In this document: in pieces, positions 1 through 10,599 of the stretch | How positions within the stretch are numbered: the first letter of the stretch is position 1 | Layout: the number at the start of each line of letters is the position of its first letter | NCBI GenBank assembly: GCA_023091735.1 | Contig: JALKBU010000040.1 | Location: 1-64,000 of the forward strand | Source of the DNA: Trichomonas tenax | Taxonomy: Eukaryota; Parabasalia; Trichomonadida; Trichomonadidae | Direction: 5' to 3' | Length of the DNA: 64,000 bases | Notes under the pieces: generated by a model | Told to the model about the DNA's origin: nothing | Seen by the model: only the letters and a program-made list of their open reading frames with translations | Databases searched by the model: none | Made by a program: the position numbers and the translations under genes

Positions 1-175
1 CCACTTACACCACTGGATAGACAACTATCAATATGTACATGAAAGTACTTTCAAATCGAAAAAATATTGATCAGATAAAAAGTTATGAAGGTCGCGGGAC
101 TACACCGCAGAAGGAAAAATACTGCCCTTGTTTTATTATACATTTAGCTATTTTTTTAAATCATAAAATCTCCCC
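1..175. other. Intergenic, nothing recognised
   Basis: AT-rich sequence at the window edge. I see no supported gene; the short open frame from 33 runs into the first hairpin arm and has no recognisable protein character. Confidence 0.5.
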
Positions 176-248
176 CACTGAATGCAAATGGTGCACTAGA
201 ACTGGATCAATGTAATCACTAGTCATAGTGCACCATTTGCATTCAGTG
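176..248. repeat. Perfect inverted repeat (hairpin 1)
   Basis: Positions 176-198 and 226-248 are exact reverse complements (23-bp arms, 27-nt loop), the arm beginning CACTGAATGCAAATGG. No coding sequence overlaps it convincingly. It is the first of several long hairpins in the first 1.6 kb. Confidence 0.9.
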
Positions 249-539
249 AAATAGAAAGTTTTATTGAAATTTGACCATTGATTTTCATCATATTGTTATA
301 TCCCCGTATTCTCAGCGACAGTGTCACTGACATATGTGATAGGTGATGTTTCCACTGAGAATATTGGAATAGAACAACTATTACTATGTTTTTTTTTTAG
401 AATCGGGTTCAAAAATAGTAAATAACATTGATTATAATAAGGTAATGATTGAATCGAGGCCTGCGAAATGATGAGAATGTTAAAAACTCTTTCAAATCAT
501 AATCAAATTCGAGATATTTTCAAAACTTCGTATTTTAGT

Positions 540-594
540 CTTCTTCTCCGTAAACATGTCACTTCTGCCATGATTTAGTGACATGTGTACCAAG
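540..594. repeat. Imperfect inverted repeat (hairpin 2)
   Basis: The arms around 540-563 and 577-594 share a perfect inner core (ACATGTCACT / AGTGACATGT) and an outer CTTCTT/AAGAAG pair with a mismatched middle. It looks like an older, decayed hairpin. Confidence 0.7.
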
Positions 595-862
595 AAGATG
601 ATAAAAACAACAAGTTTTGTTGGTGATTCATGTTTCTCCAACAACTGTGTGCCAATAGCACATTAATGCTTGAGAAATCTAATAAAAAGACCACATATAC
701 CATTGGTACACAGTGATGGATGAATTTTTATCAGATAATTTACATTGAATTATATAATATTGTGTTTAAGTCCTTCATCTCGTTATTGAAGCCACTGCAC
801 ACATGTGCAATGACTAAAGAACCGATAAGAAGGGCTCAAACAAAACAATTGGACGAGTTTTG

Positions 863-1053
863 TTTTTTTAGCTTTTTTTGGAAAAAAGTATTCGAAGTGT
901 TCACACATAGGCTCTGTGTGTTATTCTTCTCAATTAATAAACTTGTCAAATTTAGCCGCCCAGAAAAGAGTCATCATTATTTTTGGGAGAATAACACACA
1001 GAGCCTATGTGTGAACACTTGGAATACTTTTTTTCCAAAAAAAGCTAAAAAAG
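863..1053. repeat. Long inverted repeat (hairpin 3), ~64-bp arms
   Basis: Positions about 863-928 and 990-1053 are reverse complements with roughly one substitution and one 1-nt indel over about 64 bp, separated by a ~60-nt loop. The arm includes TTCACACATAGGCTCTGTGT. The 114-codon open frame running through it (720-1064) is an artefact of this palindrome. Arms this similar suggest a recent origin or correction between arms (inference). Confidence 0.92.
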
Positions 1054-1490
1054 CATATTTGTGATTAGATTTACCTATTTATCATCGAAAACAACATATT
1101 TTACGTGATAAAAATGCTATACAATGGGAATATAATATATTATAATGAGTTAAGCACATCATGACAAATCAATGTTTTTGATGCAAGATATATCTAATAT
1201 TTTAATGAAATATAGACTTTGTTAGCTAATTCTTTAATATATCATGCACAACAGGATTTTGTATATTGGGGTTCAATAACATAGCAAAAAGTTAATCCAG
1301 TGAGTTAAAAAACGAGTTTCGCCGACTTTTCCTATCAATTTTAGACAAGCCCGTTTTGATTTTTTATCCCACCTGATGTCGGTTGCACAATGAAACTTAA
1401 ATAGTGTGATAGCAAGTTGCACTGCATTATTACAACAAAGTATTGGCGGAAATTAATTTCGATATTCTGGGTCGATTGTGAAATGCTGGT

Positions 1491-1565
1491 CTATGCACTC
1501 CAAATTGATTCAGAAGCCAATAGAAATGTGTGTCATTGACTTCTGAATCGATTTGGAGTGCATAG
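1491..1565. repeat. Inverted repeat (hairpin 4), 31-bp arms
   Basis: Positions 1491-1521 and 1535-1565 pair with two mismatches around a 13-nt loop. The arm begins CTATGCACTCCAAATTGATT. Weaker pairing extends outward to about 1479 and 1582. Confidence 0.9.
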
Positions 1566-1582
1566 AACAACATTTTCACTGT

Positions 1583-2084
1583 TTTTCACATTTTCACACT
1601 ACCAAACATGGAACACATTTGAGACTTTGATGTTGCGATAAAAGTGTGCTATATATCTCAGACACGCAATATTCGATGTGAGACTGTCTTGTAAATATAT
1701 TATCCTATGCAATCTTTGAGATATATACATTGTATTAGCAAGAAAATCATACATTATTGACTCCTTAGAGTGTTAATTTTGTTGACACCACATCAACATG
1801 GAACACATTCAATATTACTAATAGATCCATGAAACAACATCGCTAGACTATACCTAGACATTTCGCTAATGAGTGAAGATCTATAATAGCTCTCATCAAA
1901 ATTTGGCTTTTAGCCTTAAAATTTTGGAGAAAAAAAGATGATAGAAAAAGTTGGAGAGCTCTCGTCTTATATATATCTTGCAAAACTTTAAGATTTTCCA
2001 AAATTTCTTCGCCGAAAAGGTTGATGGCGGACTACGAGTGCGTCTCGTCGTCAGCTAAAAACGGAAAAGGAAAAAACATCAAAA
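1583..2084. other. Intergenic, nothing recognised
   Basis: AT-rich stretch between the last hairpin and the tRNA. No open frame with protein character and no repeat I can define. Confidence 0.5.
2075..2084 (-). terminator. Pol III oligo-T terminator of tRNA-Lys
   Basis: Read on the minus strand, the tRNA 3' end is followed at once by TTTT and soon after by a second T run. Oligo-T is the normal RNA polymerase III stop signal. Confidence 0.7.
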
Positions 2085-2158
2085 AGCCAGTGACGGGACT
2101 CGAACCCGCAACCCCAAGATTAAGAGTCTTATGCTCTATCCGGTTGAGCTACACAGGC
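2085..2158 (-). tRNA. tRNA-Lys (anticodon CTT)
   Basis: On the minus strand the 74-nt sequence folds as a cloverleaf: acceptor GCCTGTG/CACTGGC (one T-T mismatch at pair 4), D arm GCTC/GAGC, anticodon stem TAAGA/TCTTG with loop CTCTTAA, variable loop of 5 and T arm GCGGG/CCCGT around TTCGAGT. The anticodon CTT reads the Lys codon AAG. The internal A box (TAGCTCAACCGG) and B box (GGTTCGAGTCC) are visible. There is no intron and no encoded CCA. A T run directly follows the 3' end on the minus strand and is a likely RNA polymerase III terminator. Confidence 0.95.
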
Positions 2159-2511
2159 TTTGACATTTTTAAATTTTAATTTAAATATTCCATATTTACG
2201 CACATGTCCATTATAATTATGATTCTTATTATTTTACCTTCAATCCTTAAATTTCGTTCCCATTTTTAAAGAATATATGAATTAGTTTTCTAATCGATTG
2301 ATATTTAGATTCATATGCTAAAATTAACAAATCATGTTGTCAAACATTGATGAAATTTGTTTATTTATCAATAAAACAAATTAATAATAAAGGCTCTGAA
2401 TAGTAAATTATGAGCAAGGCCTGATATATATATTTTTAAATCAAGTCTAAACTGATGAATGGAGGAAATATAATTGCACATAAGAAGTTCTGAAAATAAA
2501 AGCTTCATTTG
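2159..2511. other. Intergenic, nothing recognised
   Basis: AT-rich DNA between the tRNA and the outer inverted terminal sequence at 2512. No gene or clear repeat seen. Confidence 0.5.
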
Positions 2512-2530
2512 TTAAGGGCGGGGTCCGGGG

Positions 2531-2945
2531 GTTTTGATAACCTTAAAGACATTATATCTCTACTCAAAATCAGTAGAGAATAATTAAACCAGTATAGATG
2601 TATAGTATATGTAGTAAAGTATATATGTATATATGTGTTACTAAACATTACTCCAAATCCACATATTTGCATTCGCATTAATTACTCCGAGAGTATTTTT
2701 TTCATGAAAAACGTTAAAAAAATTAAAATTATGATAATACAACACTGAACCTTTGTATATATATACTGATATTATAACATATATACCCATTGCTGTGATA
2801 TGTATGTATATATATGTGTTACCAATTTAACACAAATGTATAGTGAAATAGACTCTCAGCAACAAGTGCGACAATATTTTCCCATATAGATAGTATTCAG
2901 AGCTTGGAAATGGTATACTATGCATCAACTATCATTTCTTCATGA
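2531..2945. other. AT-rich arm of the outer element, no gene
   Basis: Many TATATA/TATATG runs; no coding sequence or further repeat that I can define. Confidence 0.5.
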
Positions 2946-2947
2946 TA

Positions 2948-3012
2948 GAGGGTCCGGAAAACCTGTCGAGCGGTGGACAAACCTGTAGAGAACCGGACAA
3001 AGTTGTCAAGAC
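2948..3012 (+). repeat. Left terminal inverted repeat of pogo-like element
   Basis: About 60 bp matching the reverse complement of 4853-4914 with mismatches and small indels. It holds two internal (A/C)AACCTGT motifs, which could be transposase-binding sub-repeats (inference). Confidence 0.65.
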
Positions 3013-3096
3013 GGCCATATATAATTTTTTTAGCTTCAGCTGCCTCTTAAAAATTTTTTTCATGGTTGATCAAGCTCGAGATTGATCCAGAGGCGA

Positions 3097-4737
3097 ATGA
3101 AAGGTACGTCAACTATTGGAAAGAGAAAAAAGAATGCATATTAAGCCTTTATGGACGAGCTGAGGCAGAAATATCCATTAGAAAGCCTTAAAATGTATCC
3201 ACACATGGAAGAAGCCCTTGTAAAGATTCAAGAGCAAGGTGGATCTATTGGCTTTACTCGCGCAGAGCTCAAGCAGATGCGAGAAGACATCGAAGTCGCA
3301 TCTCAGCATCTTGAATCTGATTCAGACGACGAAGAGTTTAAGCTATCGGATGATGATGAAGATCCAGATGCTGTAGTACAGCAGCAAGTGATTTCAGACT
3401 ACCATAAGTGTGAAGAAGCAATTACTGATCTCGATCTATCCCATCTTCCGGAAGAAATTAAAGAGATGCACGCCGAAGTATGGCAAGAGATCAGTCAAAA
3501 GGAAACCTTGCGAGAAAAGTTCTATACGTTAGGAATGCTCAAGCATAACAGGACGCCCGATCTTACATGTGAGCAAATCGGAAAGATCTTCGACAGGTCT
3601 GGCGCAATTGCTCAAATGCACTTTCAGCGAGACATTGAGCAACGCGATCCGAAATTAAGCCAAGCACAGAAGCTGACCGTGTTTGAATTTATCGATAAAT
3701 GCTTCCTCAAGCAGAACCCTGCCACGTATGGAACCATCTCAGAGTTTACTATGACAGCTTTTGGTATTTGGATGTCTGACGACGCAATTCGCAAACTAGT
3801 CAGTCTGTCTAATCGCTATAAAGCTGTCGTCGGAATTCCTATGGAACAAGATCGAGTATATCTCGATCCTGGACAAGTTGCTGCTCACTTAGATCTTCTT
3901 GAACAAGAGTTGCCTGTGATTCCAGCTTGGGCAATTTGCAACGTTGATGAATCTGGGTATCAAAGCATGGTTGATTCTCGAAAAGTCCATTGTGTTGTTC
4001 CAAAAGCTTTCAGAGAAAAGACAATCAATGTTCCAGTCGATTAAGCAGAAAAACTCTCGACTTTGTTATCAGGAATCTTTGCTGATTGAACTTTTCTTAA
4101 ACACACAATCGTGGTCGCATGAAAGACAGTCGAGGAGGAATTGTTTCACAACGGATACACTCCAGGCAAGGTCCAAATCTACACGCAAGAGAATGGATTC
4201 TTCGTGGCAAATTTATTTGGCAAGTGGGCAGAAGATGTTCTGATTCCTGAGTTTCAAAGACGTCGTGAAGAGCATGAGTATCATGAGGCATGCATTTTGC
4301 TCATTGATGGAGCCTCAGTGCACAACTCTGATGTGTTCGAGGATCTCTGCTTTGAAAACAGCATCTTCATCATCAACCTCCCTGCTCACTCAACAGAGAT
4401 CACACAGCCACTTGATTTGGTGATATTTGCTGTTGCAAAAGCACATATTCGCCGTGTACATATCACAGAAGAATTAAATAGGCAAACACATCAAATTATT
4501 CGCATGATGAATTCATATCACCAAGCTTGCACTGTTTCCAACATCTTATCAGCATTTCAGGCCGCAGGTATCACCCATTATTATGATTTTGAAGCACAAA
4601 CGTCCAGAGTTCGAGTCGATCGGCGAAATGCGCGCAGAGTGATGGATTTTCTGCAACTTGGAATATTACCAACTGGTTCCAATCGTCGCATCCTTCTAGA
4701 AGGTGCAAATGAAAACGAGGAAGAAGACAATGAATAA
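3097..4737 (+). pseudogene. pogo/Tigger-type DDE_1 transposase, broken by in-frame stops
   Basis: One reading frame runs from ATG 3097 to TAA 4735, about 547 codons, interrupted by TAA 3142, TAA 4042, TGA 4087 and TGA 4120. No frameshift is needed, because the pieces share a frame. The middle shows a catalytic-type segment (CNVDESGYQSMVDS) and the C-terminal half the DDE_1 pattern LLIDGASVHNS...LPAHSTEITQPLDLVIF, as in pogo, Tigger and CENP-B relatives. The family cuts and pastes DNA at TA sites. The N-terminal KRKKN run suits a DNA-binding head. The stops can be explained by single base changes (for example CAA to TAA, CGA to TGA), though the ancestral codons are inferred. The element TIRs flank it on both sides. 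Confidence 0.85.
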
Positions 4738-4852
4738 AATTATATAATATTTTTTGAAAAAAAAAATGCTTAATAGTTAATATAATGAATAAACATAATT
4801 CACTATAATAGCGGGAGTCATCATGCTTATTTTTATTGTATCGGTACTTTTC

Positions 4853-4914
4853 TCAACAACTATGTCCGAACCTCCACAACTTTAGGCGCGGACCGACAGG
4901 TTGGTCCGACCCCT
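4853..4914 (-). repeat. Right terminal inverted repeat of pogo-like element
   Basis: Mirror of the left end. Read inward from 4914 it shows GGGGTCGGACCAACCTGTCG and later GTTCGGACATAGTTGTTGAG, matching the left TIR with scattered mismatches. Confidence 0.65.
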
Positions 4915-4916
4915 TA

Positions 4917-6026
4917 AGAAAATATACAAAATTATAATTTCACTTATGACACAAATGCTAAAGTCATCAAGTATTGATTATCACACAAAAGGAGAGATAT
5001 CAGAAGATCTTACAGATATCAATGACCAAATAATCTGATATTTATAATATTTTTTAGTTATCTGTTATTTATTGTGTACACAAATTTTACACATATAATG
5101 TAATATTTTCATCATTATTGATATACTTGAAAGCAGACTTTTCTCGCTAAAATTGATAAATTTCAACAAAAAACAATTAATTACTCAATACAGGAAGCTA
5201 ACAATTCCGATTACTCTGCATATTTGTATTCACATATATAGCCCCCAGAATCCGTATTGCGCTGGACTGGACTTTTTTTACCCATGTTGTTGATATTATA
5301 TCTCACGACATGAAAAATAGAATCCAACAAAATCTAAATATTTTGTGGGGTAGTATCTCTTCTATCTACAGCCTAGATATAACAGTCTGAAACAACATCA
5401 GTGTGGAAAAAATGACACACAAGCCGACGGTTTTGGCAAAAAATTGAGAGGACGCAAGCAAAAATTGCATTTCGCGAAACTGGTGAGGTTTTAAACATAA
5501 CTTAAGCGACAGAATATCTTTGCTTAGTCCAAATGTAACAATTATCTCGAAGATTTGGCAAATTGTTAGGAATTGAAAATTGTTTATATAATATTTTTTT
5601 AATCAACGTCAACACCAATCAATATGTATTCCAATCGATTTTTTGGGCTATATATGCATCATACTTGAATGCTGATATCCAAAAGATACCACATACTTCT
5701 ATTCTCATAAATGGGGCGAAAATGATGAAAAATCTGAATAAAATCAATAATAACACTCAATGAATACACATATTCATTATGCTTTAGTTCAACTATAGCC
5801 AATAGATTCTGATTGCAGACAACTTATATTGATAACAAGCTGATTTACTCAAAAATAGGAGGAAATCAAATTTGCAATTTGATGTGTTCTTCGAAGTATA
5901 TAGATTGTAACATGTGAATACTATAGGGTATTGAGTTTGTATGTCATTGGTTTGTGCAAAAATGATCTGTTGTTTTTGTTGCAGTCTAGAGATGGCGTTT
6001 TATACTCCCTAGAAATCGGACACTTT
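4917..6026. other. Right arm of outer element, no gene recognised
   Basis: 1.1 kb of AT-rich sequence. The 66-codon open frame at 5563-5763 is low-complexity and unlike any family I know, so I do not call it. Confidence 0.5.
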
Positions 6027-6041
6027 GGACCCCGCCCTTAA

Positions 6042-6765
6042 AACTTTTTTCCGAAGAAGCGAAGTTCCAAACATCTCAAATAAAGACAAAACCGAGGCCC
6101 AGTCAGATACATTACCAGTACGTTTACCAGTCATAGTGTATCTAAATTTTCGGAATGAATTTGTTGAAGAAATATCGACAACTCCTCCATTCGCCATCAT
6201 ATCAGTAGTTGAATTAAATAACGTTTCAGTAGTATTATCCTCGAGATATCCTTCTAATAGAAATGCAGTTGGCTAATTGATATTATAAGATCTTAAAGTG
6301 ATATGAGTTACAATTACTCGATATTGTCCTAAATCTACTTCCCAATAGTCATATGTTTGGTAGTTAGAATGTGTACGTGTATATGAATTAGCCTGTTCTA
6401 CAGTATTAATTATTGTTGTATTTTCAGCACCATAATTGAAAGTTGACAACTTCACTGTGAATAATGACTGTATTTGTTCTGCGGAGAACTGGCGGAATAT
6501 ACCCCTAATTTTATCATTGGGATTATATGGAACTGTTACTTCAGGTGGAAGCGATGTATTGTACTTTATGAAAAGTGATATCTGTCGTTAAATTAAAGTC
6601 GTCAATTTTGCATATTTTTTCTTGGATGTATATATGCAATTGCTTTATCAAATAAAAATTGGAGATTAATCGAGTGGATTTAGATATACATTCTTCGATC
6701 ACCAACTCTTGATGCAGAGACAAAGTAGAAATATTGCAAAGGTGGGGAGAATCGAGTAAATGCAT
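6042..6765 (-). pseudogene. F5/8 type C (discoidin-like) domain protein remnant
   Basis: Minus-strand frames give a decayed protein. The segment ...DYWEVDLGQYRVIVTHITLRSY... at about 6290-6360 is typical of F5/8 type C domains. An in-frame TAG at 6273-6275 replaces what is probably a Trp codon, after which the frame continues (...FRKFRYTMTGKRTG...SLFEMFG) to about 6051. Upstream the frame continues through VTVPYNPNDKIRG to about 6560, where a frameshift joins it to the 6541-6765 frame (...HLCNISTLSLHQELV...). The end abuts the outer inverted terminal sequence at 6027-6041. Such domains bind surface ligands in other proteins; here nothing is intact. Confidence 0.65.
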
Positions 6766-7063
6766 TGCTAAATGTTATCTCACTGTGATTACTTTCCCCA
6801 ATTCTCTCTATACCCGATATTATTGTAGGTAACATAAGAATAAATCAACAAATCATGAATTCATGGTGGATATAGCAGCAAATCAAATTGCTCATAACAT
6901 GTTTACCTTAAACATGAGTTAGAAGATATTTTTAAATTATAGATAGTAAAACTTGTTATTTTGCATATCGAAACTGTAGTTAATAAATAGAGTCTCTTTT
7001 GGTGAGTAGAGTTTGTTCCCATTTTTGAAAGTGGCAATCATAGCACATTGCTGTTGTGCATCT
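6766..7063. other. No gene recognised
   Basis: AT-rich sequence between two decayed coding stretches; possibly further remnant of the same pseudogene. Confidence 0.4.
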
Positions 7064-7525
7064 TCATTTGGCATTAGGCAATGTTCCGACTAGTTTGATT
7101 TTAATTTCAGAATTTCTAAATAGTGAAAATGTTTTAGAGTAATAGCGTATTCGATCATATGTAGATAGTACTGATGTAAAGATAGATTGAGCTTTAAAGA
7201 AGATAATGCAAAGCAGTTTTTCTCTCCATAAAGTTTCAAATGGCCGACAAACCCAAAAATGAAGCTCCCGATTTTTCAAAGTTAACATTTTAAAACCTGT
7301 TTTATGAGGAAATACGACTAAAAAAATATAATCAAGGTACCTCTTATTCAAATACCATATATCATCATTTCCTAATATATAACTACCATGGCCAGAATTC
7401 ATCACACATGTTATCAATAATTCAAAAATTCGAAAAATCAATTCATCAATAATCATCTTATGATTGATATCACCTGAATGTTCTCTGTATAGTTTCGTTG
7501 ATTTGATGATTTGATAGATATTCAA
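7064..7525 (-). pseudogene. 153-codon open frame, probably a gene remnant
   Basis: This minus-strand frame is longer than expected by chance in such AT-rich DNA. It lies upstream of, and on the same strand as, the F5/8C remnant, so it may be the decayed N-terminal part of that gene (inference). It has aromatic-rich stretches and no recognisable domain. I cannot name it, and it may be non-coding. Confidence 0.35.
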
Positions 7526-7831
7526 AAGAATTTTTTTTCTGAAATCAAAATATTTAATTAAAGAAGGACACTTGAAATCTGTTATATTATCATAGGAAAG
7601 GCTTTACCTTTTAACGAATTGAAAAAAGGAAAATTGAAAACGCGATGATCAAATAAACAAGACGATGACGTTGAAACCGAGACAATAAACTTCTCCGCCT
7701 CATCATTCTGATGTTTAACAATCAACAAATAAACTCATATAACAGTTTAAATTATTACAACACAATTACGATGACAGATATGGCCCCGATTTGGAAATTT
7801 GTTAGCGTTGCTCTTTCCTGCATCGTTCTAA

Positions 7832-7984
7832 TCGTTGCTGCCAGACGATTCAGAATTTGATGATGAAGATGGCATTGAAGGGTGGGGTGTTAGATCTGCT
7901 AGTGTTGATGGCTCTGGTGATGTCGAAAGTTCAGGAATTGGTGCTGATGATTATAATGATAAAGCTGATGTTTGTGTTAGTGTT
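7832..7984 (+). pseudogene. Short acidic Ser/Asp/Gly-rich coding remnant
   Basis: A frame open from 7832 to TAA at 7982-7984 reads an acidic tract (EFDDEDGIEGWG...DGSGDVESSGIGADDYND). Just upstream, in another frame, a hydrophobic stretch follows ATG 7771 (...FVSVALSCIVLIVAARR). Together they look like a frameshifted membrane-anchor plus acidic tail. The all-Met/Leu open frame at 7857-8078 is a shadow of this. Confidence 0.3.
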
Positions 7985-10586
7985 GATGGATAAGATTCTA
8001 TTGACAATTGCTGAGATGTTTAAGTCTCTGTTTTTGGTTTTGTTGAGTTTGATCATTATTCAGATAATAATTATGTGATTTCAATTTCAGGCATTGATGA
8101 TCCTTCTTCATTTAATGCTGTTGATGGAGGATCTTTGTTATGTGTTGTAGATTCTTTTATGTGTCATGAAGTTTTTTAATATATAGATTCTTGAGAAGAT
8201 GTTACGATACTGTTTTCTACTGAACTTTCTACTGAATTTTTAATAGTTGGTTCTGTAATAAGTTCAGTTTCTGGATCATCAACATGATAAATTTGAATAA
8301 TGTGTGCTTGTTCAATGCCTAATTGCTACGGATGAGATCTTGAGACTTGAATCATTGTTGGAAAGCAATTTTTGATTTTGAAATGTGAAAGAACGAAAAT
8401 TGAACAGGAATTGTTCTGTCAGTTTTTATAAAAATTTGAGTGGTATGATGATTTATCATGTGCATTAATGAAATATGAAATTTCAACAATTTGTAAAAGT
8501 GACATCATAACAATAATTCCCATATTTCACGATGCCACTGATTAACGCATAGGATTTTAGGCCTATTTTACGATTAAGAAGCGATTTTTCGGCTGAAATT
8601 TTTCTATTCCCCCAGAAAAATGAAATCTGATGTGTGGGAGTTGTTATTTCAACTCAATGGCTTGTTTTCAAGGCAATTCCAGCTCCAAAAGCATATGACG
8701 CGCAGGAAAATTTTCCAAAAACGTGAGAAATTTCACAAGAATAGTGTTATTAAACTTCCGTTCGCAGAGTTATTTTAGCTGCTTCATCTGCATTAGATGA
8801 AGAGATTCGCGAAACATCAAATATCATAAAGAATGTGTGTAAGAATTTATAATAAGTACCAAAAATGACCAAGAAATGGTTGTAACGCAAAGCCAAAGAA
8901 GTGTGTTATCATTTGAAGAACGATCAAAGCCCCAAATCTTATATTAGGATTGATTCAAATCAAAAATATACCCGTATGTTCGAAAACTCACTGATACAAT
9001 AATCCCTTGGGGTATTGCACTTCGAAATACAGCTTAGATTAGAAATTAATTCATCCACGAAAATTATGGAAATAAAATCACTGACACATCAAAGATTTAT
9101 CATGAGAAACGAAAATTTTTAATATATCTCACTATAAAATAAGCGCCAAGCTGAAAAATTCCATCGTTAATCAAAACATTTCATGAATCTAACCTTCAAA
9201 TATAGTGTTTTATTCAGTTATCCCTGATGAAATAATCTATATAAAACATGTCAGAGTGTGCAGTAAGGTCAGATCAGCATTTAATCGAGAAAAAACAATA
9301 ATGAAATAACAAATAGATGAAAAATGGACATATTTCTTTAAAAATTTTGATTGCTCGTTACAGGCTGTCCTTCTGTAGTCGTACTCATCGGTGTCGATGA
9401 TAATTAGCAATTGAGTGTCGGACAAAAGTGTGCTATCGTCTTTTGACATTTGACATTTTACGTGGCAAGTTGGTCAATAGTGCGAAAAATTACCCTTCAA
9501 TTTTCTGATGCTCGATCAGGAGAAACTTTGCAAAGTTAAAGTGCACCAATCTTCACCGAATTTAGCAAACAAGTTCTCCATGGTCTAAAAATCAACTTCG
9601 CTCAATCAAATGACCAGGGATACAATCTATTTCTTAAAATCAGATTTAGAATTTCTTCATTCACGGTCAAAAGTACGCAGTAATCAATAAATCAAGATGC
9701 CAGAGGTATATTTCTATATCTATCTCGGTTATATGGATGGAAGCAATTATCTCGCACCCTTTTTATAATCCAGCACTACTCGAGTTTTGCTTGTTCAGCA
9801 AGCATGTAGTGCACGAAATGGTAAACAAGTGAAAAGTGAAATAAAATGTAGTAAATATTTCAAAATCTAACAAAAAATATTCAATTTTTGCTTGGCCGCG
9901 CAAATTTTCCTCACAAAATTGAAAGGATTTGTAAAGTTGCATTTGCGTAACCGCTACAAAAACCAACTCTCATTAGCAATCTAAGAGAGAGAAAAATAGC
10001 TTTTTACATTTTTACGTTAAATCAATGGAAGACAATCATTTGTGTAATGATATTACGCGATCATGCTTGGTTACAACAACAAAATATAATCAACACAAAA
10101 AAATAATAAAAGTAAAACATCTTAGAATGAGATAATTGATATAATCGCAAGGTTGATATTTGAGAAAATCAGTTTTCAGGAGAATTCACAAAATAATCAT
10201 TGTAATATTTCATATTAGCCTGTCTGTGATCTAAACCTTAATTTTCAATAAAATAATGAAAATTTAAGAAGTTCATATTTTCTGTCATATAGTTAGATTT
10301 AACAATAAAATTTTTTCTTATAAAAAATCAAAAATAAAATATTTTGTTTTTCTTCATCAGCAGGACAATTGTGAAATATAAAATAATTTGGTCAAAGAAA
10401 AAAATAAATTTTCAATATGTTCAAAACTCTTACACCACGATTAATCATCATTTCGAAAGTATTATTTCTCGACGATGATAAAAAAGAACGTGTTTAATTA
10501 TTAAATTGTTTTTAGGCTTTATTATGTCCGCATATCATTAAGCTTCGATTAAAAACAAAATTTTGGTGATCAACACAAATTTAGTT
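7985..10586. other. Gene-poor 2.6 kb, nothing supported
   Basis: AT-rich. The few open frames of 67-73 codons (for example minus 9237-9449 and 9763-9966) show no domain, no initiator context and no protein-like composition. Confidence 0.5.
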
Positions 10587-10593
10587 TCATTTT
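10587..10593 (+). promoter_or_regulatory. Initiator (Inr) of amidohydrolase gene
   Basis: TCATTTT with its A (10589) 11 nt before ATG 10600, matching the trichomonad initiator TCA(+1)Py(T/A). It supports this ATG as the start. Confidence 0.65.
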
Positions 10594-10599
10594 TTAAAA

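Larger units (their letters stand above)
2948..4914 (+). mobile_element. pogo-like DDE transposon, inactive
   Basis: Recognisable terminal inverted repeats flank the transposase. The left end from 2948 reads GAGGGTCCGGAAAACCTGTC. The right end, reversed from 4914, reads AGGGGTCGGACCAACCTGTC. Similarity continues inward about 60 bp, including the shared core GGACA(A/T)AGTTGT. The dinucleotide TA stands just outside both ends (2946-2947 and 4915-4916), the target duplication expected of the Tc1/mariner/pogo superfamily. Length is about 1.97 kb. The single transposase gene has several in-frame stops, so the copy is dead. Confidence 0.75.
2512..6042. mobile_element. Possible larger element bounded by 15-bp inverted ends
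   Basis: TTAAGGGCGGGGTCC at 2512-2526 recurs as its exact reverse complement at about 6027-6041. The outermost bases include TA (TTAA), suiting TA- or TTAA-targeting transposons. The enclosed 3.5 kb contains the pogo-like element at 2948-4914 plus about 400 bp and 1.1 kb of AT-rich flanks without recognisable genes. The 15-bp ends resemble the pogo TIR start, so the two may be related families or one may have inserted into the other (inference). The right end lies against the F5/8C pseudogene, consistent with insertion there. Confidence 0.45.

Noticed and set aside
720..1064. 114-codon open frame
   Set aside because: It runs through both arms of hairpin 3 and reads as palindrome translation (…KKVFEVFTHRLCVL… and NTQSLCVNTWNTFF). 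No gene evidence.
3944..4243. 99-codon frame overlapping the transposase
   Set aside because: It is a different frame. The transposase frame itself is continuous across this stretch with three stops, so no frameshift is needed.
9237..9966. Short open frames in the gene-poor 9-10 kb
   Set aside because: 67-70 codons, no initiator, no family, composition typical of AT-rich chance frames.
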